A stretch of 64,000 nucleotides of DNA from Herbiconiux sp. L3-i23 (GCF_023734115.1 NZ_AP025737.1:2790001-2854000), one strand, 5' to 3'. Shown: positions 25,125-36,492, numbered from the stretch's first letter. Translations and numbers: made by a program. Notes: generated by a model from the letters alone, not told the origin.

Positions 25125-25158
25125 CGAAGGGGCCGGACCTTTCGGTCCGACCCCTTCG
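25125..25158 (-). terminator. tuf terminator
   Basis: 15-base arms with one mismatch (CGAAGGGGCCGGACC / GGTCCGACCCCTTCG) and loop TTTC, 39 bases past the tuf stop. Confidence 0.8.
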
Positions 25159-25196
25159 CTCACAGCAGGTGAGACTCCCTCGTGCGAGGGATCGAC

Positions 25197-26390
<1,194 letters not shown>

Positions 26391-26503
26391 TGGTGTCCTC
26401 CTTAAGGACGTCTCGTGCACCCTCCCGGATCGCAGGCTGCAAACCGGACAAGGGTACAGGGGAATTGGGTACTTATGTTACTTCGGACTGGCGGGAGCCA
26501 TCC

Positions 26504-26539
26504 CGGGTGTCGCGAACCGGTGAGGGTGCGCGACACCCG
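26504..26539 (-). terminator. Hairpin between fusA and tuf
   Basis: Perfect 11-bp arms (CGGGTGTCGCG / CGCGACACCCG) with a 14-base loop directly after the fusA stop at 26545. Lacks a T-tract; partial terminator or mRNA stabiliser. Confidence 0.6.
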
Positions 26540-26544
26540 AGCGA

Positions 26545-28659
26545 CTACTCGCCCTTGTTCTTCTGGACGATCTCGTCGGCGACGGCCTTGGGAACCTCGG
26601 CGTAGCTGTTGAAGACCATCGAGTACACCGCGCGACCGGAGGTGCGGCTGCGCAGATCGCCCACGTAGCCGAACATCTCGGACAGCGGCACGTTCGCACG
26701 GACCACCTTCACGCCGGTGGCGTCCTCCATCGACTGGATCTGGCCACGACGCGAGTTGATGTCGCCGATGACGTCGCCCATGTACTCCTCGGGAGTACGG
26801 ACCTCGACGGCCATGATCGGCTCGAGGAGGGCGGGCTGCGCACGGCGGGCCGCTTCCTTGAACGCGATCGAGCCGGCGATCTTGAACGCCATCTCGGACG
26901 AGTCGACGTCGTGCGAGGCACCGTCGACGAGGGTCGCCTTGACACCGACCGTCGGGTATCCGGCGAGGACACCGACCTGCATGGCGTCCTGGATTCCGGC
27001 GTCCACCGAGGGGATGTACTCACGGGGCACGCGTCCACCGGTGACGGCGTTGACGAACTCGTAGCTCGTCTCGGCGGTGACCTCCATGGGCTCGATCGAG
27101 ATCTGCACCTTCGCGAACTGACCGGAACCACCGGTCTGCTTCTTGTGGGTGTAGTCGTACTTCTCGACCGACTTCTTGATGGTCTCGCGGTAGGCGACCT
27201 GCGGCTTGCCGACGTTCGCCTCGACGTTGAACTCGCGCTTCATGCGGTCGACCAGGATGTCGAGGTGGAGCTCGCCCATGCCCTTGATGACCGTCTGACC
27301 GGTCTCCTGGTTCTGCTCGGTGCGGAACGTCGGGTCCTCTTCGGCGAGCTTCTGGATGGCCGTGCCGAGCTTCTCCTGGTCGGCCTTGGTCTTCGGCTCG
27401 ATGGCGACCTCGATCACCGGGTCCGGGAAGGTCATCGACTCGAGGACGACCTGGTTCGACGGGTCGCTCAGGGTGTCACCGGTGGTGGTGTCCTTGAGGC
27501 CGATGACCGCGTAGATGTGACCGGCGGTCACCGCGTCGACCGGGTTCTCCTTGTTGGAGTGCATCTGGAAGATCTTGCCGATGCGCTCCTTGCGGCCCTT
27601 GGTCGAGTTGATGACCTGGCCGCCCGACTCGAGCTGGCCCGAGTAGACGCGGATGTAGGTGAGGCGGCCGAAGAACGGGTGCACCGCGACCTTGAACGCG
27701 AGGGCCGCGAAGGGGTCCTTGGGGTCGGGGTGGCGCTCGATGACGATCTCCTCGTCACGCACGTCGTGGCCCTCGGTGGCGGGCACGTCGAGCGGCGACG
27801 GCAGGTAGTCGACGACCGCGTCGAGCATCGGCTGGACGCCGCGGTTCTTGAACGCGGAGCCGCAGAGCACCGGGTAGAGCTCGCTGGCGACGGTCATCTT
27901 GCGGATCGCGCCCTTGATCTCGGCCACGGTCAGCTCTTCGCCGCCGAAGAACTTCTCGAGCAGCGCGTCGTCGGACTCGGCGACGGTCTCGAGGAGGACC
28001 TGACGGTACTCGTCGGCCTTGTCCTTGAGGTCGGCCGGGATCTCTTCGATCTCGTACTTGGCGCCCATCTGGACGTCACCCTTCGCGTCGCCGCGCCAGG
28101 TGAGTGCTCGCATCTCGACGAGGTCGACGACGCCCTCGAAGGACGACTCCGATCCGATCGGGAGCTGCAGCACGAGGGGCTTCGCGCCGAGGCGGTTGAT
28201 GATGGTGTCGACGGTGAAGTAGAAGTCGGCGCCCAGCTTGTCCATCTTGTTGACGAAGCAGATGCGGGGGACGTTGTACTTGTCGGCCTGACGCCACACG
28301 GTCTCGGACTGGGGCTCGACGCCCTCCTTGCCGTCGAAGACGGCGACGGCGCCGTCGAGCACACGGAGCGAGCGCTCGACCTCGACCGTGAAGTCCACGT
28401 GTCCGGGGGTGTCGATGATGTTGATCTGGTTCTTGTTCCAGAAACAGGTCGTCGCGGCGGACGTGATGGTGATGCCGCGCTCCTGCTCCTGCGCCATCCA
28501 GTCCATCGTCGCGGCACCGTCGTGCACCTCACCGATCTTGTGGGTGATGCCGGTGTAGAACAGGATGCGCTCGGTGGTGGTGGTCTTGCCGGCATCGATG
28601 TGCGCCATGATGCCGATGTTGCGGACCTTGTTCAGGTCGGTGAGCACGTCCTGTGCCAC
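26545..28659 (-). CDS. fusA: Elongation factor G
   Basis: 704 residues; GTG at 28659 follows GGAGGA. GTPase that drives translocation. Seen: [13 protein letters not shown] (G1), DTPGHVDFT (G3), NKMDKLGAD (G4), and domain IV/V segments ([21 protein letters not shown]). Normal length, no disruption. Third gene of the str operon. Confidence 0.98.
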   Translation of the reverse strand: MAQDVLTDLNKVRNIGIMAHIDAGKTTTTERILFYTGITHKIGEVHDGAATMDWMAQEQERGITITSAATTCFWNKNQINIIDTPGHVDFTVEVERSLRVLDGAVAVFDGKEGVEPQSETVWRQADKYNVPRICFVNKMDKLGADFYFTVDTIINRLGAKPLVLQLPIGSESSFEGVVDLVEMRALTWRGDAKGDVQMGAKYEIEEIPADLKDKADEYRQVLLETVAESDDALLEKFFGGEELTVAEIKGAIRKMTVASELYPVLCGSAFKNRGVQPMLDAVVDYLPSPLDVPATEGHDVRDEEIVIERHPDPKDPFAALAFKVAVHPFFGRLTYIRVYSGQLESGGQVINSTKGRKERIGKIFQMHSNKENPVDAVTAGHIYAVIGLKDTTTGDTLSDPSNQVVLESMTFPDPVIEVAIEPKTKADQEKLGTAIQKLAEEDPTFRTEQNQETGQTVIKGMGELHLDILVDRMKREFNVEANVGKPQVAYRETIKKSVEKYDYTHKKQTGGSGQFAKVQISIEPMEVTAETSYEFVNAVTGGRVPREYIPSVDAGIQDAMQVGVLAGYPTVGVKATLVDGASHDVDSSEMAFKIAGSIAFKEAARRAQPALLEPIMAVEVRTPEEYMGDVIGDINSRRGQIQSMEDATGVKVVRANVPLSEMFGYVGDLRSRTSGRAVYSMVFNSYAEVPKAVADEIVQKNKGE

Positions 28660-28700
28660 GGGGTCCTCCGGAGGGTTTTCGTATCTGGGAACTGAAACAA

Positions 28701-28741
28701 CGAACGGGGCTCGGGACATTTCGTCTCGCGAGCCCCGTTCG
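28701..28741 (-). terminator. 13-bp hairpin in the rpsG-fusA gap
   Basis: Perfect arms CGAACGGGGCTCG / CGAGCCCCGTTCG with a 15-base loop, filling much of the 103-base gap. Probably an internal attenuator or mRNA-processing stem, since fusA normally shares the str transcript. Confidence 0.6.
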
Positions 28742-28762
28742 CTATGAGCATGGCGCCGGGGT

Positions 28763-29233
28763 TTACCAGCGGTAGTGCGCGAAGGCCTTGTTCGACTCGG
28801 CCATCTTGTGGGTGTCCTCGCGACGCTTGACCGCGGCACCGAGGCCGTTCGAGGCGTCGAGGATCTCGTTGGTGAGACGCTCGGTCATCGTCTTCTCGCG
28901 ACGCGACTTGGCGTAGTTGGTGAGCCACCGCAGCGCCAGCGTGTTCGCGCGGTGCGGCTTGACGTCGACCGGCACCTGGTAGGTGGAGCCACCGACGCGA
29001 CGCGACTTGACCTCGATGGAGGGGCGCACGTTGTCGAGCGCCTTCTTCAGCGTGGTCACGGCGTCCTGACCGTTCTTCGACGCGACACCCTCGAGGGCGT
29101 CGTAGACGATGCGCTCGGCGAGACCCTTCTTGCCGTCGAGCAGGATCTTGTTGACCAGCTGCGAGACGACAGGGGCGCCGTACACCGGGTCGGCGACGAC
29201 GGGGCGCTTCGGGGCGGGACCCTTGCGGGGCAT
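28763..29233 (-). CDS. rpsG: 30S ribosomal protein S7
   Basis: 156 residues, starts [10 protein letters not shown] and ends AFAHYRW, full length for S7. Binds the 16S 3' major domain and regulates str mRNA in some bacteria. Its ATG overlaps the rpsL stop by one base (TAATG), so translation is coupled. Confidence 0.98.
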   Translation of the reverse strand: MPRKGPAPKRPVVADPVYGAPVVSQLVNKILLDGKKGLAERIVYDALEGVASKNGQDAVTTLKKALDNVRPSIEVKSRRVGGSTYQVPVDVKPHRANTLALRWLTNYAKSRREKTMTERLTNEILDASNGLGAAVKRREDTHKMAESNKAFAHYRW

Positions 29234-29607
29234 TACTTCTTCTCCATCTTCGCGCCGTAACGGCTGCGAGCCTGCTTGCGGTTCTTCACGGACTGCGTGT
29301 CGAGCGCGCCGCGGACGATCTTGTAACGAACACCGGGGAGGTCCTTCACACGACCGCCGCGCACGAGCACCATCGAGTGCTCCTGCAGGTTGTGGCCCTC
29401 ACCGGGGATGTAGGCGGTGACCTCGATGCCGTTCGACAGCTTCACGCGAGCGACCTTGCGCAGAGCCGAGTTCGGCTTCTTCGGGGTGGTCGTGTAGACG
29501 CGGGTGCAGACGCCGCGCTGCTGCGGGTTCGCCTTCAGTGCCGGCGCCTTGGTCTTACTGACCTTGGGCGTGCGGCCCTTGCGGACCAGCTGCTGAATGG
29601 TGGGCAC
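29233..29607 (-). CDS. rpsL: 30S ribosomal protein S12
   Basis: 124 residues with GTG start at 29607 and GAGGAG 7 bases ahead. Decoding-centre protein. The residues where streptomycin resistance arises are wild type: Lys in TTPKKPNS and Lys in GRVKDLPG. First gene of the str operon; promoter at 29828-29856 leaves a leader of about 210 bases. Confidence 0.98.
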   Translation of the reverse strand: MPTIQQLVRKGRTPKVSKTKAPALKANPQQRGVCTRVYTTTPKKPNSALRKVARVKLSNGIEVTAYIPGEGHNLQEHSMVLVRGGRVKDLPGVRYKIVRGALDTQSVKNRKQARSRYGAKMEKK

Positions 29608-29827
29608 TTGCTAACTCCTCATTGTCTGTGTTGCTCGTTGGGCGGCCACCGCTCTCCGCAGAGGAACGGTCAGGCCGTCTGACCCCCTGGCAACACAGGA
29701 CGAACTCGTATCGCTGGGTGGATGGCGTGTTGTTCTCCGACATCCGCTGCCATGAGATGACAGGCCTTGGCGTCGAAGCCCGGTTGCGCCGAGATTCAAG
29801 AGTGTGCACACGGCACACACCCGAAAA

Positions 29828-29856
29828 ATGATAGCCCGGTGGGTTGACCCCGTCAA
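29828..29856 (-). promoter_or_regulatory. Sigma-70-type promoter of the str operon
   Basis: Minus strand: TTGACG, 17-base spacer, TATCAT. This is the closest consensus promoter in the window and is correctly placed for rpsL. Confidence 0.8.
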
Positions 29857-29884
29857 ACGAGACGGCGCGCCGTTGAGCACTCGC

Positions 29885-30370
29885 TCACGGCTCTCCTCTA
29901 TTCTCCCACGGCCAGCGGGGTCGGCCGCCCGTTTCGCCCCGACCCTCCACCGCGAGGACCGCGATGGCCGTCAGTCCGGCGAGCACCGCGGCCGCGACGA
30001 TGAACGGGCTCGCGGAGTAGCCGAACGGGAAGAACAGCAGCTGGAGCAGGTCGGCGGTGATCGCCGTGTAGACGATGCCGCCGACGAAGAGCATGGTGAT
30101 GTACACCGCCGCGGTCGCCCCGACGAAACTGATCCCCGGCCCCTGCCGGGCGGTCTGGACGCGCACGAGCAGCAGGCCGAGCACGACCGCGCCGGCGACC
30201 ACCATGACGGGCCCGAGGAGCGGCCCCGCCTGCGCCTGGCTGATCACGTCGACGTCGAGGATGAGGCTCAGCAGGCCGAAGGTGGCGACGACCGCGGCGA
30301 TCCAAGCGACGACGCCGAAGACCGCGATGATGCGGGGGTCAGGCGTGCGCGCCGGTGCGGGCTCGCTCAT
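29885..30370 (-). CDS. Four-span membrane protein of unknown function (161 aa)
   Basis: Four hydrophobic segments (about 14-38, 50-70, 82-105, 122-142) with a short acidic-Arg tail. No recognised motif. Its start overlaps the 3' end of the 398-aa gene by 32 bases, so the two are co-transcribed and may form a complex. Confidence 0.75.
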   Translation of the reverse strand: MSEPAPARTPDPRIIAVFGVVAWIAAVVATFGLLSLILDVDVISQAQAGPLLGPVMVVAGAVVLGLLLVRVQTARQGPGISFVGATAAVYITMLFVGGIVYTAITADLLQLLFFPFGYSASPFIVAAAVLAGLTAIAVLAVEGRGETGGRPRWPWENRGEP

Positions 30371-31535
30371 ACTCCGCCTTCCGCTCGGCGCTTGCCTTCT
30401 CGTAATCGGCCTGCGCCTGCGCGTTCTTCGCCTTCACCCGGCGTCCGCGCGCCGCGATCGCGGCGCCCGACCAGATCGAGACCTCGCGTGCCGCGATTCC
30501 CGCCGCGATCGCGAGGGGACTGATCGAGATCCGCGACAGGAACCCGGTCACCTCGCTCGGGGTGATCTGCTGCGCGACGGTGATGACCGCTCCGAGCAGG
30601 TAGCCGCCGTAGACGAGCACCGCGACGATGAGGCCGCCGATGATGTAGAGCGGCCAGCCGGCACGGTTGAAGAGCAGGACGACGATCACGAGCCCGACGA
30701 AGAAGGCGATGATCGGCACCCAGAACGCGGCGCTCAGCACGAAGTTGGTGAACGACTCGGCGAAGAGGTCGGCCGGTGTGCCGACGGCGATGATGAGGGC
30801 CGCGGCGCCCGCCCAGACGAGCGCGAAGGCGATGGCGGCGAGCAGCGCGATGAGCGTGCCGAAGCCGCGGTTGCCCTTCTTCTTCGGCGGGGCCGGCGCT
30901 TCGAGGTAGACGGTGCGCGGCTCGTCGGTGCGCGGTTCGTCGGTGCGCTCGGCGGGGCCGGTCGCAGTGGTCGGAGCCGTCGGAGCCGTCTCGACGGTCG
31001 GCGTCGGTACCGGAGCTGCCACTGTCGGCGTTGCGACCGGGGTGACTTCCGTCTTCGCGTCGGCGCGTGCGTCGGCGTCCGCCACGGCAGAGGCGGGCGG
31101 CGCGGACGCGACGGGGTGCTCGGTCACGACCGGCTCGGGTGTGGGCGGCGCGGTCGCGACGGCGTCGGCTGCCGCGACATCGGGCGCGCGGTGAGCAGGA
31201 CCGGACGAGTCGGTTTCGGGCGCGAGCGGCGCGGGGACCGTATTCGTGCGCTCGGCCGAGGCGGGGTCGGCTTCCGCGGGCGCGTCGACCGCACGCGTCG
31301 GGGCGGTCCTGTTCTCGGCGCGCGCCGGCACGGGGGCGGCGAGAGGCGCCTCATCCGCCTCGGATCGTGACCCGTCGGTTGCGCTCGCGACCGGAGCGGA
31401 GGTGTCGTTCGGGGTCGCGTCCGCAGCCGCCGCGGGCGCCGGCTCATCGACGACGGGCTCGGGGTCGCCGTCGCTGCGGTACGTCTCACGGCGTCCTTCG
31501 GGAATGTTCCCCGTTCGGTCGTTCGTGTCGCTCAT
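30339..31535 (-). CDS. Membrane protein with long disordered Ala/Pro/Glu-rich N terminus (398 aa)
   Basis: Residues 1-210 are low complexity (Ala, Pro, Thr, Glu, Asp) and ought to be cytoplasmic. About four hydrophobic segments follow (220-345), then a charged helix (VKAKNAQAQADYEKASAERK). No known domain is recognisable. Followed by the 161-aa gene with overlap. It lies at the far end of the pilus cluster with a gap of 88 bases, so a shared function is possible but not shown. Confidence 0.72.
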   Translation of the reverse strand: MSDTNDRTGNIPEGRRETYRSDGDPEPVVDEPAPAAAADATPNDTSAPVASATDGSRSEADEAPLAAPVPARAENRTAPTRAVDAPAEADPASAERTNTVPAPLAPETDSSGPAHRAPDVAAADAVATAPPTPEPVVTEHPVASAPPASAVADADARADAKTEVTPVATPTVAAPVPTPTVETAPTAPTTATGPAERTDEPRTDEPRTVYLEAPAPPKKKGNRGFGTLIALLAAIAFALVWAGAAALIIAVGTPADLFAESFTNFVLSAAFWVPIIAFFVGLVIVVLLFNRAGWPLYIIGGLIVAVLVYGGYLLGAVITVAQQITPSEVTGFLSRISISPLAIAAGIAAREVSIWSGAAIAARGRRVKAKNAQAQADYEKASAERKAEYERARTGAHA

Positions 31536-31623
31536 GCGTGCTCCTCCGGCGATCGGCGGCCTCCCGCCACCGGTGGTCCCAGTGTAGGTGGAGGCCCGCT
31601 CGGCGCCGGCTGAGCGGCCCCTG

Positions 31624-32256
31624 TCAGGCGGTCGGCTGAACGTAGACCGCGCCGCTGAGGTTCAGCGAGAAGCCGCCCTTGTCGCGGTTCTCGGAGAAGG
31701 TGAGGCCGGACACGGTGATCAGGCGGTCGAGCTGCTGGATGCTGCTCACGAAGGCCTGCAGCGCGTCGAGACTTCCGTCGGCCGATAGCTGGATCGGGAT
31801 CGCGACCATGCCGGGGACCTCGGGAACCGCGGTCGTCGCCGCCGACTTGGTCGTCGCCTCGCCGTCCTCGGCCGTCTCAGCGGGCGCCGGCGCGGGCGCG
31901 CCCTCGGCGTCGGAGAGCAGGGTGGCTTCGGCGGCGGTGACGGTGGTGATGTCGACCCCCGAACCGAAGGCGATCTGGGCCAGCTCGCCCACGAGGCGGG
32001 ACATGCTCGCGTTCTCGGGCAGGTAGTCGGTGAGGACGGCGAGTTCTGCCTCGAGCTCCGGCAGGTTCTCCTGGGCTTTCGCGAGCTGGTCGATGCGCGC
32101 CCGTTGGGCGGCGTTGACCTGTGCGACGGACTCCTGCTCGAGGTTCGCCGCCTTCGCCTGGGCGATGAACGGCTGCGCCCCGAGGAACCAACCGCCGGCG
32201 AGGATCGCGACGATGGCGAGTGCCCCGCCGATCAACCAGAGACGTGTGGCGTTCAT
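31624..32256 (-). CDS. pilO: Type IV pilus inner-membrane assembly protein PilO-like
   Basis: 210 residues; ATG overlaps the pilN stop (ATGA). One N-terminal TM (about 7-25), a coiled coil (LEQESVAQVNAAQRARIDQL), an Ala/Pro/Glu insert, and an alpha/beta domain with IQLSADGSLDALQAFVSSIQ, as in PilO. Forms the PilMNO alignment complex. Last pil gene in the operon. Confidence 0.82.
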   Translation of the reverse strand: MNATRLWLIGGALAIVAILAGGWFLGAQPFIAQAKAANLEQESVAQVNAAQRARIDQLAKAQENLPELEAELAVLTDYLPENASMSRLVGELAQIAFGSGVDITTVTAAEATLLSDAEGAPAPAPAETAEDGEATTKSAATTAVPEVPGMVAIPIQLSADGSLDALQAFVSSIQQLDRLITVSGLTFSENRDKGGFSLNLSGAVYVQPTA

Positions 32257-32972
32257 TCGGCTGCCTCCTCGGCGAATCGGCCCGAGTACACGGTGTCGTC
32301 GACGCTGAGGGTGACCACCGACTGGTAGAAGCCCGTCTGGTCGCGGCTGATGGCGTTGAGCACCGCGTCGGAGTAGCCGGGCAGCCCTGCGAGGCTGTCG
32401 ATCCACGCCTGCACGGACGGCAGGTCGGGCGTCGTCACTGTGAGGGTGATGGTCGCCGCCCGGTCGGCGCCGAGGGCGCTGGTGTCGGAGGCGATGGTGC
32501 TGAGCGGCGAGGTCGCGTCGACCGCGATCCCGATGACCAGCATCCCCTGGGGGAGCGTGGCGCGCACCGCGGAGAGGTAGTCGGACCAGAGCACATCGCT
32601 CTGACCGACGGTCTCGAGCGCACTGCGCTTGTCGGCGACGCCGGCGAGGGCGCTGCTGACGTCGGCGTACTCCGCCTGCTCGGCGACGAGCGCCTCGGTC
32701 CGTGCCCGCTCGGTCGCGAGGTCGTCGCTGGCCGACACGGCGAGCCAGCCGGACGCGGCGACTCCGGCGACGACGACCACGGCGGCGGCGACGACGCCGG
32801 CGACCATGCCGCGCACGGCTCGACGGCCGCGCTGTGCGGCGATGACCGACGGGGGCAGCAGGTTGGCACGGGGCGCGCCGCCGAGTGCGGCGGGTGAGGC
32901 CGTCGCTTCGGCCGCGGTCTTGTCCTTGCTCCGGCCGAAGGTGATGGGTTTGGTGAGACTCAACGACGTCAT
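32253..32972 (-). CDS. pilN: Type IV pilus assembly protein PilN-like
   Basis: 239 residues. The first ~55 residues are cytoplasmic (NLLPP motif, which in PilN binds PilM), followed by one TM (about 57-80), a helical stretch and an extracellular alpha/beta domain (SVQAWIDSLAGLPGYSDAVL). Overlaps pilM and pilO by 4 bases each. Confidence 0.82.
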   Translation of the reverse strand: MTSLSLTKPITFGRSKDKTAAEATASPAALGGAPRANLLPPSVIAAQRGRRAVRGMVAGVVAAAVVVVAGVAASGWLAVSASDDLATERARTEALVAEQAEYADVSSALAGVADKRSALETVGQSDVLWSDYLSAVRATLPQGMLVIGIAVDATSPLSTIASDTSALGADRAATITLTVTTPDLPSVQAWIDSLAGLPGYSDAVLNAISRDQTGFYQSVVTLSVDDTVYSGRFAEEAAE

Positions 32973-34036
32973 CGCTCCGCACCTCCGCTGGCGAGGCCGA
33001 CGGCGACGGTCATCGCACCCCAGCCCGATTCCGGTTCGCGTTCGCGCAGGTTCTTCGCGAGGGAGAGGCCGGCGAGCGGCGTCCCCTCGGCGACGGGGAT
33101 GCGCGTCAGTTCGTGCAACGCGTCCGAGAACCCGGGCATCCGTCCGGCACCGCCGGTGAGCAGGATCCGCTCGATCTGGTCGCCGCCGTTGGCGGAGTAG
33201 TAGGCGAGCGTGTTGCGAAGACCGGAGAGCATCTCGCTGGTGACGGAGAAGACGATCTCGAGCACCGCCTCGTAGGCGGTGGTGCTGAGGCCCTCGGGCG
33301 CTTTCGGCGAGGCGACGAGGCCGACCATGCGCTTCAGCCGCTCGGCTTCGTCGATGGGCAGGTCGAGACGGTCGGCGAGCGCCCGCGTCACATCGCTGCC
33401 GCCGGCGGGGATGATGCGCACGAAACCGGGCACACCGTCACGGGCGACGACGACGATGGTCGTCATCTCGCCCACGTCGATCAGCGCGACGGAGCCCTTG
33501 GCGCTGTCGCCGGTGAGCAGCACGCGGCTGAGCGCGAAGGGGACGAGATCGACCCCGACGGGGTTGAGGCCCGCCAGGCGGGCAGCGGCGACCTTCTGCT
33601 CGATGGGCTCCTTCACCGCGGCGATGAGCAGGCCGTGGATGACGGGACCCGCGTCGCCTTCGCCTTCCGAGATCGGGTAGAAGTCGAGCAGCGCCTCGGA
33701 GACGGGCACCGGCAGCAGGTCCTGCACCTGGAAGGGCAGCGACTCGCGGATGCGCGGCAGCGGCATCTTCGGCATCGACAGTTCGCGGGCGAGCACCTTG
33801 TGGTTGCCGACCCCGAAGACGACGTCCTTCGTCTTGAAGCCCGCCTCGGACCAGAGCTGGCGCAGCGCGTTGGCGACGTTGTTCACCTCGTGCACGTCGC
33901 CGTCGCGCACCGCCCCCTCGGGCAGCGCGACTTCGCCGTAGCGGATCACGGTGCCGCCCGCCTTGTGCGGGTCTTGCACCTCTGCGGCGCGCACCCCCGT
34001 GTTGCCGATGTCGATTCCGACCACCCGTTGTGGCAT
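32969..34036 (-). CDS. pilM: Type IV pilus assembly ATPase-fold protein PilM
   Basis: 355 residues, actin/FtsA-like fold: GIDIGNTGVRAAEV (phosphate 1), LIDVGEMTTIVVV (phosphate 2), LLTGGAGRMPG (adenosine). Cytoplasmic; recruits PilN and links the motor to PilO. Starts 3 bases after the pilD stop. Confidence 0.92.
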   Translation of the reverse strand: MPQRVVGIDIGNTGVRAAEVQDPHKAGGTVIRYGEVALPEGAVRDGDVHEVNNVANALRQLWSEAGFKTKDVVFGVGNHKVLARELSMPKMPLPRIRESLPFQVQDLLPVPVSEALLDFYPISEGEGDAGPVIHGLLIAAVKEPIEQKVAAARLAGLNPVGVDLVPFALSRVLLTGDSAKGSVALIDVGEMTTIVVVARDGVPGFVRIIPAGGSDVTRALADRLDLPIDEAERLKRMVGLVASPKAPEGLSTTAYEAVLEIVFSVTSEMLSGLRNTLAYYSANGGDQIERILLTGGAGRMPGFSDALHELTRIPVAEGTPLAGLSLAKNLREREPESGWGAMTVAVGLASGGAER

Positions 34037-34039
34037 CTG

Positions 34040-34861
34040 TCAGGCCCCCAGACCGAGAAGAGAGAGATAAGCAGCAGCGACGGGCGCGCCGGCGAAGACG
34101 CCGATCCACGCGCCGAGGAGCATCCACGGACCGAACGGCACGTTCGTGCCGCGCTTCGCCCGTCGCGTGAGGAGGAGGACGACTCCGAAGAGGCCGCCGA
34201 GCAGGAAGGCCGCGATGGCGCCGACCGCGAAGGGCGCCCAGCCGAGCCAGGCGAGGAAGAGACCGAGCACCGCGGCGAGCTTCACATCGCCCATGCCCAT
34301 GCCTCCGGGCACCGCCACGGCGAGCGCGAAGTACACCCCGCCGAGGGCGAGGAGTCCGATGCCGGCCCGCAGGAGCGCGGCACCGTCGCCGACGACGATG
34401 CTCGAGGCGCTCAGCAGAACGGCGCCGACGAGCAGCAGCGGCAGCACGATCGCGTTCGGCAGGCGCTTCACGTCGATGTCGATGAGCGCGAGCGCGACCG
34501 AGCTGCCGGCGAGAGCGAGGAACGCGACGAGGGAGAGGAGTCCCGCGACGAGTTCCGCCGCACCGTCGGTGGTGAGGAGTTCGGGCAGGAAGCGCAGCGC
34601 GACCGCGGCGAAGAAGAGGCCGGTGCCGAGTTCGACGAGCGGGTAGCGGGCCGAGATCGCCGTGCGGCAGGTGCGGCAGCGTCCGCCGAGGAGCAGCCAT
34701 GAGAGCACGGGCACGTTGTCGCGCTTCGCGATCGGCGTGCCGCAGCCAGGGCAGGCGCTCGGTGGGTTGACGACCGACATTCCGCGCGGGACGCGGTAGA
34801 TGACGACGTTGAGAAACGAGCCGATCAGGCCGCCGAAGAGTCCGATGATGGTGGCGATCAT
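34040..34861 (-). CDS. pilD: Prepilin peptidase / N-methyltransferase
   Basis: 273 residues; ATG overlaps the preceding stop (ATGA). Aspartyl membrane protease that cleaves prepilins at Gly-Phe and methylates the new N terminus. Seen: zinc module CPGCGTP...CRTC, catalytic aspartates in LIDIDVKRLPN and GMGMGDVKLA, about eight TM segments. Substrates are the pilins at 36480-38015. Confidence 0.94.
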   Translation of the reverse strand: MIATIIGLFGGLIGSFLNVVIYRVPRGMSVVNPPSACPGCGTPIAKRDNVPVLSWLLLGGRCRTCRTAISARYPLVELGTGLFFAAVALRFLPELLTTDGAAELVAGLLSLVAFLALAGSSVALALIDIDVKRLPNAIVLPLLLVGAVLLSASSIVVGDGAALLRAGIGLLALGGVYFALAVAVPGGMGMGDVKLAAVLGLFLAWLGWAPFAVGAIAAFLLGGLFGVVLLLTRRAKRGTNVPFGPWMLLGAWIGVFAGAPVAAAYLSLLGLGA

Positions 34862-36492
34862 CCGGCCGCCACCTCCCGGTAGTACTGCTGGTCGCCGACG
34901 GTGCCGGCAGGGGTCGAGCCACCGCCCGAGGGTGATCCGGTGTCGAGGTCGACGCCGGGCAGCCCGACGGGTACGTAGTGCAGCGTCGCCGCGCCGTTGA
35001 TCGACGCCTTTCCGGCGAAGATCTGGCCGGTGACGTTGAGGCCCGACGCGAGCGAGATGAGGCACGGGCTGTAGAACATCGTCGACACCCGCGACGGGAT
35101 GACGAAGGCGCCGCCGATCGCGAAGCTCGCACCCGACGGGCAGGTCGGCACCTTGTCGGCGACGGTGTCCGGGGTGATGAGCCACAGTTTGATGTCCGCG
35201 CTCGAGCTGAACCGCCCGCTGCCGCCGAGGTCGTACTTGTTCGCGATGATCACCGTGTCGGCGGCGAGCGCAACGGTGTCGGCGCCGCCGATGCTCACCG
35301 AGGTGCAGAGGCGCGCGTCGATGACGACCTTGCGGCCCGCCATCGACGCGATCGCGGCGTTCAGCTGGGCGGGGCCGCAGCTGCCGGCGGGCATCTTGTA
35401 CTCGGTGAAGCCGACCCAGTCGGCGAGCTTGTAGTCGTAGTCGACCCAGTCGGGCACCGTCGGCTTCTTCGGCGTCTGGTACGGGCTCGGGCCGGGACCC
35501 TTGCTCTCGATCTTGCGGGTTCCTGACACGTTGCCCGAAGGGTTGTCGAGCGCCGCGGTCTTCGTGGTCAGGTTCTTCGCGATGTTGGTGGACCAGGCCA
35601 TGGTGGTCGCGTTGTAGACCCAGGCGTTGCTCTTCGCCCTCGCGCTGCCGGTGAGGGTCAGGTTGTTGGCGGTGACGTCGCCTCCGACGGAGCCGGAGCC
35701 CTCGAGCCGCATGTCGCCGGTCGCCCACGCTCCGCCGCCGATGGAGCTGGAGCCGGGCACCGTGATGCTCGCTGCGACGGCGTTGCCACCGACCGACGTG
35801 CCGCCTTCGACGACCAGGGCCTTCGACGCCCAGACGTTGCCGGAGATGTTGCAGGAGCCGCTGACGGTGAGCTTGCCCCCGTCGACGACGAGGTCGTCGG
35901 CGCCGGTCGAGGCGCCCGTGCAGGAGACATCCCCGGTCTTGACCATGACGTCGGCGTTGCCGGTGGCCGAGACGAGGCGCCCCGACCCGCCGAAGCCGGC
36001 GGCGTCGTAGGCGTAGACGGCGGGGCCGCCGGTGAAGCCGGTGGCGGTCGGCGGAGTCCAGTTGTAGACCGCCTCCGCCTTGGCCCTCTCGTCGGCGTCG
36101 TTCGCCGAGGTGCCCGTGGACTCGATCTTGATCTGCACGGCGCCGCTCGAGGCGGTCGGGCAGCCGGGGATCCACGCTCCGGTGGTCGTCGTGCGGTACC
36201 AGACGGTGGAGGCGAACGCGGGACCCACTCCCCCGTCACCGGTGTTGAGCGAGCAAGTGCCCGCCTTGACTTTGGCGTAGGCGGCGTCGATGCCGGCGTC
36301 GGCGGCGGCCTGCGACTGCACGCTTGCGCGCGCGTCGGCGGTGTAGAGGTACGACTGCACGGTCGCGGCGACGACGACGGTGGTGATGACCATCGTGACG
36401 GCGAGCAGCCCGATGACCGACGCCATCGCGCTTCCACGGTCGTCTGCGACGCGACGTCGAGCCGCGGTGAGGATCCGGTTCAGAGCACGCAT
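34858..36492 (-). CDS. PilX-like pilus protein with bactofilin-like repeat region (544 aa)
   Basis: N terminus has a basic lead and GSAMASVIGLLAVTMV, a pilus-assembly (PilX/pre-pilin-like) TM helix without the canonical Gly-Phe site. Residues about 165-305 are Gly/Ser/Val repeats (SVGGNAVAASITV, SIGGGAWATGDMRLEGS, GSVGGDVTANNLTLTGS), the pattern of bactofilin-type right-handed beta helices. A C-terminal ~200 residues contain several Cys. Overlaps the minor pilin gene by 13 bases. Likely a tip or minor-pilin complex adhesin; inferred. Confidence 0.75.
   Translation of the reverse strand: MRALNRILTAARRRVADDRGSAMASVIGLLAVTMVITTVVVAATVQSYLYTADARASVQSQAAADAGIDAAYAKVKAGTCSLNTGDGGVGPAFASTVWYRTTTTGAWIPGCPTASSGAVQIKIESTGTSANDADERAKAEAVYNWTPPTATGFTGGPAVYAYDAAGFGGSGRLVSATGNADVMVKTGDVSCTGASTGADDLVVDGGKLTVSGSCNISGNVWASKALVVEGGTSVGGNAVAASITVPGSSSIGGGAWATGDMRLEGSGSVGGDVTANNLTLTGSARAKSNAWVYNATTMAWSTNIAKNLTTKTAALDNPSGNVSGTRKIESKGPGPSPYQTPKKPTVPDWVDYDYKLADWVGFTEYKMPAGSCGPAQLNAAIASMAGRKVVIDARLCTSVSIGGADTVALAADTVIIANKYDLGGSGRFSSSADIKLWLITPDTVADKVPTCPSGASFAIGGAFVIPSRVSTMFYSPCLISLASGLNVTGQIFAGKASINGAATLHYVPVGLPGVDLDTGSPSGGGSTPAGTVGDQQYYREVAAG

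Noticed and set aside
26911-28695. Long plus-strand frame opposite fusA
   Set aside because: Antisense shadow of fusA with biased composition and no domain.
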